Assembly: GCA_036501025.1 (NCBI GenBank)
Contig: DASYBB010000074.1
Location: forward strand, 1-64,000
Length of the DNA: 64,000 nucleotides
Source of the DNA: DASUBV01 sp036501025
Lineage (GTDB): Bacteria > Actinomycetota > Actinomycetes > Streptosporangiales > Streptosporangiaceae
Reading direction: 5' to 3'
The translations under genes and the position numbers were made by a program. The notes beneath the pieces were generated by a model. That model was given only the letters and a program-made list of their open reading frames with translations. It was not told the DNA's origin and searched no databases. Of the stretch, positions 16,702 through 24,904 are shown one piece after another. Each line of letters starts with the position of its first letter. Position 1 is the stretch's first letter.

Positions 16702-17697
16702 TCAGTCAGCTGCGGGCACGCCGCCGGCCCCGGCGCTGGCCCGCGCAAAGCGGGCACGGCAGGCGCTGGGCGGGATGCCGAGTTCTCGCATGAACGAACG
16801 GCGCATGGTCTCGGCCGTTCCGAATCCGGACTGCCGCGCGACGGTTTCCACGCCGTCGTCGCCGGCCTCCAGCCGGGCGCGGGCGGCCGCCACCCGGGCC
16901 TGCTCGACGTAGCGGCCCGGGCTGACGCCCGTCTGCCGGGCGAACACGCGGCTGAAGTGACGCGGGCTCATCGACAGGCGGCCGGCCATGGCCGGGACCG
17001 AGAAGTCCGCGGCCGGCCGGGCCGCGATGTCGCGCAGCAGAGCGCCCAGCGGGTCGCCGGCCGGCGGCCGGCCCGGCTGCCACGTGCTGAACTGCGCCTG
17101 GCCGCCCGGCCGCTGCAGGAACATCACCAGCCACTTGGCTACCAGGCGGGCCAGGTCCGCGCCGTGGTCCTCCTCGACCAGGGCCAGGGCCAGGTCCACC
17201 CCCGCGGTGACCCCCGCCGACGTGGCCACCGGCCCGTCCCGGACGAACATCGCGTCCGGCTCGACCCGGACCGCCGGGAAGGCCCGCTCCAGTTCGGCGC
17301 AGAACGCCCAGTGCGTGGCGGCCCGGCGGCCGTCCAGCAGCCCGGCCGCGGCCAGCACGAAGGCCCCCGTGCAGACGGACCCGGTCCGCCGGGCGCCCGC
17401 CGCCAGCCGCCGCACCGCCCCGGTCAGCTCGCCGTCGGCGGCGGCGCCGGCGTAGCCCCAGCCGCCCGCGACCAGCAGGGTGTCCAGGCCGGCCGGCTCC
17501 TCACTCAGGTCGGCGTGCACGCCGAGCCGGACGCCCGACGAGGTCAGCACGTCCCGGCCGCCCCCCGACGCCAGCCGCACCCGGTAGCCGCCGCCGCCGA
17601 GCGCGCGGGCGGCCCCGTCGAACACCTCCACCGGCCCGGCGGCGTCCAGGAACTGCACGCCGTCGTAGACCACCACCAGCACCTCAGCCGTGTCCAT
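16702..17697 (-). CDS. GlxA-type AraC-family regulator
   Basis: 331 aa. An N-terminal DJ-1/PfpI-like sensor domain (LVVVYDGVQFLDAAGPVEVF, GSVCTGAFVLAAAGLLDGRRAATHW) is fused to a C-terminal AraC DNA-binding domain with two helix-turn-helix motifs (about residues 225-320; SMSPRHFSRVFARQTGVSPGRYV and VARQSGFGTAETMRRSF). GlxA regulators commonly control catabolic genes in response to small amines or nitriles. It probably regulates its own operon with the PfpI gene downstream and perhaps the divergent hydrolase at 17926. Confidence 0.92.
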   Translation of the reverse strand: MDTAEVLVVVYDGVQFLDAAGPVEVFDGAARALGGGGYRVRLASGGGRDVLTSSGVRLGVHADLSEEPAGLDTLLVAGGWGYAGAAADGELTGAVRRLAAGARRTGSVCTGAFVLAAAGLLDGRRAATHWAFCAELERAFPAVRVEPDAMFVRDGPVATSAGVTAGVDLALALVEEDHGADLARLVAKWLVMFLQRPGGQAQFSTWQPGRPPAGDPLGALLRDIAARPAADFSVPAMAGRLSMSPRHFSRVFARQTGVSPGRYVEQARVAAARARLEAGDDGVETVARQSGFGTAETMRRSFMRELGIPPSACRARFARASAGAGGVPAAD

Positions 17698-17823
17698 GCC
17701 CCCATCCTGGCCAGCCGCGCTGATGGCAGCAATGACATGTACCCCTCGGATCCGGACAGGCGCGGACGCCGCCGGGCTGATACCGTCGGGGCGTCCGTGA
17801 CAGCACGCGAGGAGGTGAGACCC

Positions 17824-17874
17824 ATGAACGCGGTATCCAGTGGGCGCTCCCGCTCATCGCGGTGGGCTGGCTGA
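17824..17874 (+). CDS. Possible 16-codon leader ORF with perfect Shine-Dalgarno
   Basis: AGGAGGTGAG, an exact complement of the 16S anti-Shine-Dalgarno, ends a few bases before an ATG that opens a 16-codon frame (Met-Asn-Ala-Val...Gly) ended by TGA. It lies 52 bases before the alpha/beta hydrolase start, in the 228-base divergent region. It could be a leader peptide or the remains of a longer gene. No homologue is recognisable. Confidence 0.3.
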   Translation: MNAVSSGRSRSSRWAG

Positions 17875-17925
17875 CCTAGGTGTCGCCGGGAGCGCCTGAC
17901 CAGGCCCTCCCGAAAGGCAATACCT

Positions 17926-18675
17926 GTGCACTTCACTGCGGAGACGTCGTCGGACGGCGTCATCGAACGTTCCTTCACCCGGGGCGACATCACCGGCGCG
18001 CTGTGGTCGCCGGCCTCCGGCCCCGGTCGCGTGCCCCTGGTGCTGCTGGGTCACGGCGGCGGCCAGCACAAGCGGGCACCCGGCATCCTGGCCCGTGCCC
18101 GCCACTACGTGACCGCCTGCGGCTTCGCCGCGGCCGCCATCGACGCGCCCGGGCACGGCGACCGGCCGCGGTCCGAGGCGGACGAGCAGCAGGTCGCCGC
18201 CATCCGGCGGGGCCGGGAGGCCGGCGAGCCGCTCGGCCCGGCGATCACTCACTACAACGCGACGCTCGCGGCGCGGGCCGTCCCGGAATGGCGGGCCACC
18301 CTGGACGCCCTGCAGGATCTCGCGGAGATCGGGCCCGGCGGCCCGGTCGGCTACTGGGGCATGTCGCTGGGCACGGCCATCGGCGTGCCGCTGACCGCCG
18401 CCGAGCCCCGGATCGCCGCCGCGGTCTTCGGCGTGCTGGGGCACGAGTTCCTGGCCGAGGCCGCGGCCGAGGTCACCGTCCCGGTGGAGTTCCTGCTCCA
18501 GTGGGATGACGAGCTGGTCGAGCGTGCGTCCGGCCTGGCGCTGTTCGACGCCTTCGCCTCGGCGCAGAAGACGCTGCACGCCAACCCCGGCACGCATCTC
18601 CAGGTGCCGCGATTCGAGCTCGACTGCTCGGCGCGGTTCTTCCTGCGGCACCTCAGCCCCGCCGCGGGATCCTGA
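17926..18675 (+). CDS. Alpha/beta hydrolase (dienelactone-hydrolase-like)
   Basis: 249 aa. PLVLLGHGGGQHKRAPG supplies the oxyanion-hole HGGG, GYWGMSLGTA holds the nucleophile Ser147, LQWDDELVE gives the acid, and the catalytic His is in NPGTHLQVP. It belongs to the dienelactone hydrolase-like esterases; the substrate is unknown. It starts at GTG 17926 with CGAAAGG about 9 bases upstream. It is transcribed away from the GlxA gene and ends in a hairpin shared with the repeat protein on the other strand. Confidence 0.85.
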   Translation: MHFTAETSSDGVIERSFTRGDITGALWSPASGPGRVPLVLLGHGGGQHKRAPGILARARHYVTACGFAAAAIDAPGHGDRPRSEADEQQVAAIRRGREAGEPLGPAITHYNATLAARAVPEWRATLDALQDLAEIGPGGPVGYWGMSLGTAIGVPLTAAEPRIAAAVFGVLGHEFLAEAAAEVTVPVEFLLQWDDELVERASGLALFDAFASAQKTLHANPGTHLQVPRFELDCSARFFLRHLSPAAGS

Positions 18676-18684
18676 GCTGCGCGG

Positions 18685-18715
18685 CCTGGCCCGCCCCGGC
18701 CCGGGGCGGGTCAGG
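18685..18715. terminator. Hairpin between convergent genes
   Basis: CCTGGCCCGCCCCGG (18685-18699) is followed one base later by its near-complement CCGGGGCGGGTCAGG. The single mismatch is a G-T wobble. It lies just after the hydrolase stop and immediately next to the stop of the minus-strand repeat protein. Confidence 0.6.
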
Positions 18716-20734
18716 TCAGCTGGCCCCCTGCTCCTGGCTCACCGCGGTCTGCAGGGCGGCGACCGAGCTGGCCGAGTTCACCGTGACCACGTAAGCCGAG
18801 TCGGCCCACACGTTGAAGTGGCCGCTGTGCGAGTTGAACCAGGTCGTCCAGGCGCCGCCGGTCACCCCGCAGCCGGTCTTCACGGCCGCCGCCGACGGCA
18901 CGGCCACGGTGGCCGAGCAGTTCGCGAACGGCTTGCCGTTCTGGCTGGGGGCGAAGCTGACCGTCATCTTGACCTGCACGGGCGGCGTGCTGAAGTTGCC
19001 CTGGGCGGTCGGATCGGTCACCGTCACCGTGCTGCTGACGGTGCACCGGGTGGCGCCGCTGCAGTCCAGGAACTTCGGCGTGCCGCCGTCGACGACGGCT
19101 CCCGGGTCGGCGGCGCCGACCAGGGCCTGCACGTCGGTGTGCAGGCTCGCGAACACCGGCTTGACGGTCGCGCCCGTCAGCGGCTTCACGTCGAACGAGT
19201 AGGCGCTGACGCCGCTGCCGCCGGTGACATGGATCAGGCGGTGCGGGCTGCTGGCGGTGATGTAGTAGCTGACTCCGCCGTCGGTGAGCACGATGATCTT
19301 CTTGCCGTCGAACGTCTGCGCCGTGCTGACCGGATTCGGCCCGACGTGCTTGAGCGCTCCGGCGATCTGGACGGGCGTGAGCGCGGCGAAGCTGATGCTG
19401 GCCACGTCGGCGGGCGCCTTCGCCCAGTGGTCGCTGGCCTGCCCGGCCTCCGTCGCGCCGATGCCCTGGGCCGACCAGAAGGCAGCGGGCGCCTTCAGGT
19501 AGGTGACGCCCTGCACGGTGACGCGGCTGACCGGGCTGCCGCCGGCGGTGTAGGTACCCTCGACCGTCCCGGCCCTGGTCACGCTCAGGTCGGCGGGGCT
19601 GCCGGAGATCGTGCCGGTGTAGCTGAGGCCGTCCGCCACGCTGATGGCCTGGCCGGACGCCAGGGCCATCGTGGTCGGCGAGTCACCGCCGCCGAGCGCC
19701 AGCGTCAGCGAGACCGCAGCCACGACGATCACGACGACGGCCGCGGCGATGCCGATGAGCAGGCCGCGCCGCCGTCTGGCCGGCCTGGGCGCGGGCCCGC
19801 CCGGAAAGCCCGCGGTCGGGTTCGAGACGCCGCCGTACCCCGGCTGGGCCGGAGCGTAGGGATCCGGGCCCGCAGCACCCGCGGCGCCGTAGCCGGCCCG
19901 CTGTCCGCCCGGCCCGTAGCCCGGCTGTCCCCCCGGCGGGCTGTAGCCGCCTGCAGACCCGGGCTGCCCGTAGCCGGGCTGCCCGTATCCCGGCTGGCCG
20001 TAACCGGGCTGGCCGTATCCCGGCTGCCCGTAACCGGGCTGGCCGTATCCCGGCTGCCCGTAGCTGGGCTGTCCCTGGCCGGGCTGCCCGTAGCCCGGCT
20101 GCCCGTAGCCGGCTGGGGACCCGGGTTGCCTGTAGCCCTCCGGGGACCCCGGCTGGCCGTAGCTGTCCGGCTGTCCGGAGTCAGCCGGGGATCGGGGCTG
20201 TCCGTAACCGGGCGGGGTGCCGGGCTGCCCGTAACCGCGCTGTCCGTAGTCGCCCGGGGAACCCGGCGGGGCTGAGCGGGGAGGGGTGCCTGTCGGGCTG
20301 GGGAAGGCGGCCTGGGTCTCCGCCTGATCGAAAGCGGGCTGCCGCCGCCCGCTGTAGCCGGGCTGCTGGCCAGCCGATCCGTAACCGGGCTGAGCCCCGC
20401 CGCGGCCATCTGCTGCCTGCCGCTCCGCCTGCCCGTAACCGGGCTGGCCCCCCGGCTGCCCGTATCCCGGCTGGCCGTGGGCCGCCTGGCCGTAGCCGGG
20501 CGGCCCGGACCCTGGCCGGCCGTAGTCCGGTTGCTGGTCGGACGGCCCAGGTGCGGTCTGGCCGAAGTTGGGGTTGGTTGCCGCCGAGGCGTCGCCCGGG
20601 CGCCCGGAGGGCGAGCGCCACGGCTGGTCAGCTGAGGCCGGCGACGGCGCGGGCGGCCACTGCTGCGCGGGCGGCCACTGCCCGGGCTTGCTGGGCGGGT
20701 CTACCTCGTCCGGCTGAGGGGGTTCTGGGTTCAC
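18716..20734 (-). CDS. GYGQP-repeat single-pass membrane protein
   Basis: 672 aa in three parts. Residues 1-330 are disordered, rich in Gly, Pro, Gln and Tyr, with about 20 GYGQP or near-GYGQP units, eight of them in uninterrupted tandem. An RPARRRR stop-transfer signal and one TM helix (LLIGIAAAVVVIVVAAVSLTLAL) follow. The last 300 residues are extracytoplasmic, Ser/Thr/Val-rich, with four Cys probably forming two disulfides (LDCSGATRC; ANCSATV..KTGCG). The cytoplasmic repeat recalls Tyr/Gln/Gly-rich tails of actinobacterial membrane proteins thought to form condensates or bind partners. The outer domain is unassigned. It is divergent from lysS. Confidence 0.85.
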   Translation of the reverse strand: MNPEPPQPDEVDPPSKPGQWPPAQQWPPAPSPASADQPWRSPSGRPGDASAATNPNFGQTAPGPSDQQPDYGRPGSGPPGYGQAAHGQPGYGQPGGQPGYGQAERQAADGRGGAQPGYGSAGQQPGYSGRRQPAFDQAETQAAFPSPTGTPPRSAPPGSPGDYGQRGYGQPGTPPGYGQPRSPADSGQPDSYGQPGSPEGYRQPGSPAGYGQPGYGQPGQGQPSYGQPGYGQPGYGQPGYGQPGYGQPGYGQPGYGQPGSAGGYSPPGGQPGYGPGGQRAGYGAAGAAGPDPYAPAQPGYGGVSNPTAGFPGGPAPRPARRRRGLLIGIAAAVVVIVVAAVSLTLALGGGDSPTTMALASGQAISVADGLSYTGTISGSPADLSVTRAGTVEGTYTAGGSPVSRVTVQGVTYLKAPAAFWSAQGIGATEAGQASDHWAKAPADVASISFAALTPVQIAGALKHVGPNPVSTAQTFDGKKIIVLTDGGVSYYITASSPHRLIHVTGGSGVSAYSFDVKPLTGATVKPVFASLHTDVQALVGAADPGAVVDGGTPKFLDCSGATRCTVSSTVTVTDPTAQGNFSTPPVQVKMTVSFAPSQNGKPFANCSATVAVPSAAAVKTGCGVTGGAWTTWFNSHSGHFNVWADSAYVVTVNSASSVAALQTAVSQEQGAS

Positions 20735-21138
20735 GATCCCGCCTAAGGCTCTCTAGCATCCGCACAGCAACTGCCAGTCATCATCCGCCAGCGGCAGGTG
20801 GGCCGCCAGGACCTCGGACCGGTCACGGTCCCGGCGCTTGGCAACAGATCCCCCCGCCCCCAAGATTCTCCATATGTAGCGATTCACGTCAAGCTGACCT
20901 CGGGCGTTCATAAAGTGTGAGCAGGCAACCGCCAGGTCAGGCCGCCGTGGGCGAATTCTGCGATTGTCGCTATGCAGGGTGTAATGAGCCCATTTTTATG
21001 TCGCGCCGGGTGTCCGGCTCGTCGCGCATTTCCGGTAACCGGGCGTAGGCGCCGACCCGCTAGCCTGGTTGGGTCAGGTCGGCCCGCGCGCGGGGAGCCC
21101 GTGCCTGAACCCCGAGCCGTGCCGACCGAGAGGCTGAC
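20735..21138. other. Divergent intergenic region, repeat protein / lysS
   Basis: 404 bases with no supported gene. The central part (about 20868-20995) is clearly AT-richer than its flanks, as expected of promoters for both directions. TAGCCT at 21061-21066 is a plausible -10 for lysS, but no good -35 accompanies it. No riboswitch or T-box structure was recognised. Confidence 0.4.
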
Positions 21139-22899
21139 GTGACCGAGCAAGCAGGCAGCTGGATGGATCGCCTGGCCCAGGAGATCGAGGACGACCCGGT
21201 CCGCACCCCCGGCCAGACCCTGGTGTGCGCCTCGGGAATTTCGCCCTCCGGGCCGATCCACCTGGGCAACCTGCGCGAGGTGGTGACCGCGCACCTGGTC
21301 GCCGAGGCGCTGCGCCGCCGCGGCCACCCGGCGGTGCACCTGCACTCCTGGGATGACTATGACCGGCTCCGCAAGGTGCCCGCGGGCCTGGATCCGTCGC
21401 TGCAGGCCTATATCGGCCGGCCACTGTCGGCGGTCCCGGATCCGGCCGGGGAACTCGACTCGTACGCCTCGCACTTCATTGCCGAGTTCACCGCCGCCCT
21501 GGACGTGCTCGGCATCCAGGTCCAGGCGGTGCGCCAGTCCGAGCGATATCCCCGCGGCGACTACAACCGCGACATCCGCCGTGCGCTGGACGACCGCGGG
21601 GAGATTTTCGATGTCCTCGCCGCCCAGCAGACCGCCGGGCGGCATGACCGCCCGGCGCACGAGCGGCGGCTGGCGTACTACCCCTTCCAGCCCTACTGCG
21701 AGGACTGCGGGGCGGACAGCACCCAGGTGACGGGCTACTCCGGCGAGGTCGTCAGCTACACGTGCCGATGCGGTCACCGCGGCGTGATGAGCGTGGCCGA
21801 CGGCGCGCGGATCAGCGGCAAGCTGGCCTGGAAAATCGACTGGGCGATGCGCTGGGCGCACGAGCACGTCACGTTCGAGGCGGCCGGCGAGGACCACCAC
21901 GCGCCGACCGGCAGCTTCAATGTCAGCAGCCAGCTCGTGCGCAGCGTCTACGGCGGGGTCGCGCCGCACTCGACGGTGTACTCGTTCGTGACCATGGCCG
22001 GAGTCAGCGGCAAGATGTCCGGCTCGGCCGGCGGCGCGGCGGTGCCCGCCGCCGCCCTCGAGCTCATCGAGCCCGCCATCATGCGCTGGCTGTACGCCCG
22101 GCGGCTGCCCGCCCAGTCGTTCGCGATCGACCTCGGCCCGCAGGCCGTGCAGCGGCTCTACGACGAGTGGGACCAGTTCGCCCGGCGGGCCAGCGCGGCC
22201 GACGCCGACGCGGCCGACGCCCGCGTCCTGGCCTCCTGCGTCGCGACCACGGACGGCGAGGTTGCCACGACCCCGCGGCCGGTCTCGTTCCGGCTGCTCG
22301 GCTCCGCGGCCGACATCACCCAGGGCAACACCGAGCAGATCGCGCGGATCGTCACCGAGCATCTGACCCCCGGCCCGCAGCCGCAGCCGTCCGCCCCGCC
22401 CTCCGGCCCGTCCGCCCTGCCCGCCTCGCCGTCTGGACCGTCGGCTCCGCTCCCGGCGTCGACCGCTGAGCTGATCGAGCAACTGCGACCCCGGCTGGAC
22501 TGCGCCGTCGCGTGGGCCCGGCAGCTGCCCGCCGGGCAGCGCACCGTCGTCCGTGAGTCGTTTGACCAGGGGCAGTGGGAGCAGCTCGACGGCCCCACCC
22601 GCGACGGCGTCGGGATCCTGGTCCGCGGGCTGGCCGCCGCCTGGACCCTCGACGGCCTGACCACCCTGGTCTACGCCGTGCCCAAGCTCATGCTCGGCCA
22701 GCCGGCCGACGCCGCGCCGACCCCTGAGGTCAAGGCCGCGCAGCGGGAGTTCTTCCGGGCGCTCTACCGGCTCATCTGCGGCGCCGACACCGGCCCGCGG
22801 CTGCCCACCCTGATGCTCTCGATCGGCCTGGACCGCACCACCGCCCTGCTGGCCGGCGCGGACCAGCCCGCCGCCGACCTCGGTCAGCCCGTCCACTAA
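21139..22899 (+). CDS. lysS: Class I lysyl-tRNA synthetase
   Basis: 586 aa. Class I (Rossmann-fold) LysRS, not the usual bacterial class II enzyme. The HIGH-equivalent is ISPSGPIHLGN (about residues 34-44), the KMSKS-equivalent is GVSGKMSGSAG (about residue 290), and a zinc-ribbon-like CEDCGAD..YTCRCGHRG lies between (near 195-215). HSWDDYDRLRKVP and AGEDHHAPTGSF are further class I LysRS blocks. A Pro/Ser/Ala-rich segment of about 35 residues near residue 420 separates the catalytic part from the C-terminal helical anticodon-binding region and looks like a linker insertion. The start is GTG 21139. Many actinomycetes carry this enzyme alone or beside a class II copy. Confidence 0.93.
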   Translation: MTEQAGSWMDRLAQEIEDDPVRTPGQTLVCASGISPSGPIHLGNLREVVTAHLVAEALRRRGHPAVHLHSWDDYDRLRKVPAGLDPSLQAYIGRPLSAVPDPAGELDSYASHFIAEFTAALDVLGIQVQAVRQSERYPRGDYNRDIRRALDDRGEIFDVLAAQQTAGRHDRPAHERRLAYYPFQPYCEDCGADSTQVTGYSGEVVSYTCRCGHRGVMSVADGARISGKLAWKIDWAMRWAHEHVTFEAAGEDHHAPTGSFNVSSQLVRSVYGGVAPHSTVYSFVTMAGVSGKMSGSAGGAAVPAAALELIEPAIMRWLYARRLPAQSFAIDLGPQAVQRLYDEWDQFARRASAADADAADARVLASCVATTDGEVATTPRPVSFRLLGSAADITQGNTEQIARIVTEHLTPGPQPQPSAPPSGPSALPASPSGPSAPLPASTAELIEQLRPRLDCAVAWARQLPAGQRTVVRESFDQGQWEQLDGPTRDGVGILVRGLAAAWTLDGLTTLVYAVPKLMLGQPADAAPTPEVKAAQREFFRALYRLICGADTGPRLPTLMLSIGLDRTTALLAGADQPAADLGQPVH

Positions 22900-23231
22900 C
22901 ACCGCGGGTGCGCTGACGTCGGCGCTCCGCTGAACCCCGCCAGGCGATTGACGCTGTCTGCCGCCAGCCGAGTGTCCCTGCGTGCCTCAGGCGCCTCGAC
23001 CGCCTCAGGTGCCTCGCCCGTCGGCTGACCTCCCCGTGCCCGGACCGCTGACCGGGTTGATCTTCTTGATCGCGGAAAGCTTGGCCACACCTTGATGTGA
23101 GAAGCCTTCCCACGATCAAGAATCGGCCTTGTCCCGGCCCGCCGACGTCACGACGCACGATGCTGAAGGAACACATGGTGCTGGTGGTGGGCAGAGTGGT
23201 GCACCGCCGCCAGTCGCGTAGCTTCCGCGCG
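22900..23231. other. Spacer with palindromic element, no gene
   Basis: 332 bases between the convergent stops of lysS and the FAD enzyme. Apart from the palindrome at 23063-23122 it contains only short GC-rich direct repeats (GCCTCAGG/GCCTC units near 22985-23020). Small open frames here have no coding character. Confidence 0.5.
23063..23122. repeat. Palindromic element, copy 2
   Basis: Perfect 10-base outer arms TTCTTGATCG (23063-23072) and CGATCAAGAA (23113-23122) enclose an imperfect stem with a TT centre. The left arm TTGATCGCGGAAAGCTTGGC and its continuation CACACC are almost the arm of the element at 10016-10065, so the two are diverged copies of one family. Confidence 0.7.
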
Positions 23232-24368
23232 CTAGCCGTCGGCGACCTGGTTGACGATGGCGGTGAACAGGCGCGGCAGGCGCTGGGCCGCGGGCACGAT
23301 CCGCAGGCCCAGCAGCGGCTGGCGGCGGGACCACAGGAGCCCGGCCGTCAGCAGCCGCGACTTGCGGGAGACCCGCCGCCAGGCCCGCTCGTAGTCGGCG
23401 GGTCGGCCGTCCCGCAGGCACGGCGCCAGCACGGCCGCCTGGGCCAGCGCGACGCTGATGCCCTCCCCGGTCAGCGCGTCAAGGTAGCCGGAGGCGTCGC
23501 CCACGAGGAGCACGCGCCCGCAGACCCGCCGCCGGACGTCCTGCCGGAGCGGGCCGGCGCCGCGCACCGCGCTGGCCGGCTCGGCCGCCGCCAGCCGCTC
23601 CCGCAGCGCCGGGAAGGCCGCCAGCCGCGACTCAAATCCGCCCCCGCCACCGGGAGACGCCCCGCCACCCGGAAACGCCCCGCCACCCGGAAACGCCCCG
23701 TCACCGACAGGCGCCCCGCCACCGACAGGCGCTCCGCCGCCCCGCCCGCCGAGGATCGCCACGCCGACCAGGTCGTCGGCCACCGGCGTGACATAGGCCT
23801 CGGACCCGGCCGACCAGTACACCTCCACCATGCTGGTCCACGGCGCCAGCCGGTAGTGCCGCCGCAGCCCGTACCGCGCCCCGGACCGCCCCGCCCCGGA
23901 CCCCAGAGACCAGTCCTCCAGCCCCAAGGCCCGCCGGATCGACGAGTGCAGCCCGTCCGCCGCCACCAGGTACCGCGCCGTGAGCCCGGCGGCCCGCACG
24001 CACCCGCCTTCCTGCACGAACGCCCCCACCCGCACAGGCACCACCGACACGCCCAGCTCCTTGGCCCGCAGCCCGAGCGCCGCGTGGAGCTCGGTCCGCC
24101 GGACGCCGAGTCCCGCCCCGCCCCGGAACAGCCCGTCGGCCTGGTGCCGCTCGTCCAGGTACCGGATCCCGCGCAGTGGCCAGCCGCGCGGATCGACGCC
24201 GATGGCGTCCAGCCCGGCCACCGCGGCCGGCATCAGCCCCTCCCCGCACGCCTTGTCGATCGGGCCGGCCCGCGGCTCGGCCACGGTGACCTCCAGGCCG
24301 GCCTGCGCGCACCGGATCGCGGTGGCCAGGCCGGCCGGGCCGCCGCCGGCGATCAGGACGTCGATCAC
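23232..24368 (-). CDS. FAD-dependent hydroxylase (SrsC / geranylgeranyl-reductase-like)
   Basis: 378 aa. The PHBH-fold FAD motifs are VLIAGGGPAGLATAIRCAQAG (dinucleotide-binding GxGxxG), LVAADGLHSSIRR (DG motif) and GRVLLVGDASGYLDALTGEGIS (GD motif). CGEGLMP near residue 45 is typical of the geranylgeranyl-reductase branch. A Gly/Pro-rich loop of about 30 residues encoded by 18-nt tandem repeats (about 23646-23740) interrupts the substrate domain. The GTG at 24368 overlaps the stop of the methyltransferase (GTGA), so it is translationally coupled. In srs-type operons the matching flavoprotein hydroxylates the alkylresorcinol ring to a quinol/quinone, and this role is inferred here. Confidence 0.87.
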   Translation of the reverse strand: MIDVLIAGGGPAGLATAIRCAQAGLEVTVAEPRAGPIDKACGEGLMPAAVAGLDAIGVDPRGWPLRGIRYLDERHQADGLFRGGAGLGVRRTELHAALGLRAKELGVSVVPVRVGAFVQEGGCVRAAGLTARYLVAADGLHSSIRRALGLEDWSLGSGAGRSGARYGLRRHYRLAPWTSMVEVYWSAGSEAYVTPVADDLVGVAILGGRGGGAPVGGGAPVGDGAFPGGGAFPGGGASPGGGGGFESRLAAFPALRERLAAAEPASAVRGAGPLRQDVRRRVCGRVLLVGDASGYLDALTGEGISVALAQAAVLAPCLRDGRPADYERAWRRVSRKSRLLTAGLLWSRRQPLLGLRIVPAAQRLPRLFTAIVNQVADG

Positions 24369-24877
24369 CCGGCCGCCACGGCCAGGGCCCGGGTCTCGCA
24401 CCGGATGCGGACGGTCAGCAGCGCGGCGTTGAGCACCGTGAACCCGGTCGCGGTGATCCACGCCGAGCCGGCCAGCGGCAGCGCCGCGCCCTCCACGATG
24501 ACGGCCACGTAGTTCGGGTGGGCGAACCAGCGGTAGGGGCCGGTCGTGACCAGCGGCTCGCCGGGCAGCACGATGACCCGGGCGCTCCACCGCGGGCCGA
24601 GCGCGGCGATGCACCACCAGCGCAGCGCGTTGGCCGCGACGACCAGCGCGATCATCGGCCCGGCCAGCGCCGGGATGAAGGTGCGGTGGGCCGCGATCGG
24701 CTCGATCCAGCAGCCCGCGATCAGCGCGGCGTGCAGGGCGACCATGGTCGGGAAGTGGCCCCGGCCCGACTCGGCCGCGCCGCGGGCCAGGCTCGCGGCT
24801 GCGTGGCGCTGCGACACCACCAGCTCGGCCACGCGCTCCAGGCAGATCACGGCGAGCAGTGCGAAGTAGATGTCCAT
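24365..24877 (-). CDS. ICMT-family O-methyltransferase (SrsB-like)
   Basis: 170 aa, four to five TM helices. The isoprenylcysteine carboxyl methyltransferase motif is clear: VIVLPGEPLVTTGPYRWFAHPNYVAVIVEG (RH/HPNY) and the final RIRCETRAL, with the SAM-binding Glu. It begins with a hydrophobic helix LLAVICLERVAELVVSQRH. In Streptomyces griseus the homologous SrsB methylates the hydroxyl of alkylresorcinols made by SrsA. The gene sits 27 bases downstream of the type III PKS and overlaps the FAD gene, the same order as srsABC. Confidence 0.88.
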   Translation of the reverse strand: MDIYFALLAVICLERVAELVVSQRHAAASLARGAAESGRGHFPTMVALHAALIAGCWIEPIAAHRTFIPALAGPMIALVVAANALRWWCIAALGPRWSARVIVLPGEPLVTTGPYRWFAHPNYVAVIVEGAALPLAGSAWITATGFTVLNAALLTVRIRCETRALAVAAG

Positions 24878-24904
24878 CAGGTCTTCCAGGGGGAGGGGGA
24901 GCGG

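Noticed and set aside
19960..20110. Regular 15-base repeats that could suggest a CRISPR array
   Set aside because: The repeats are contiguous without spacers and encode GYGQP in frame.
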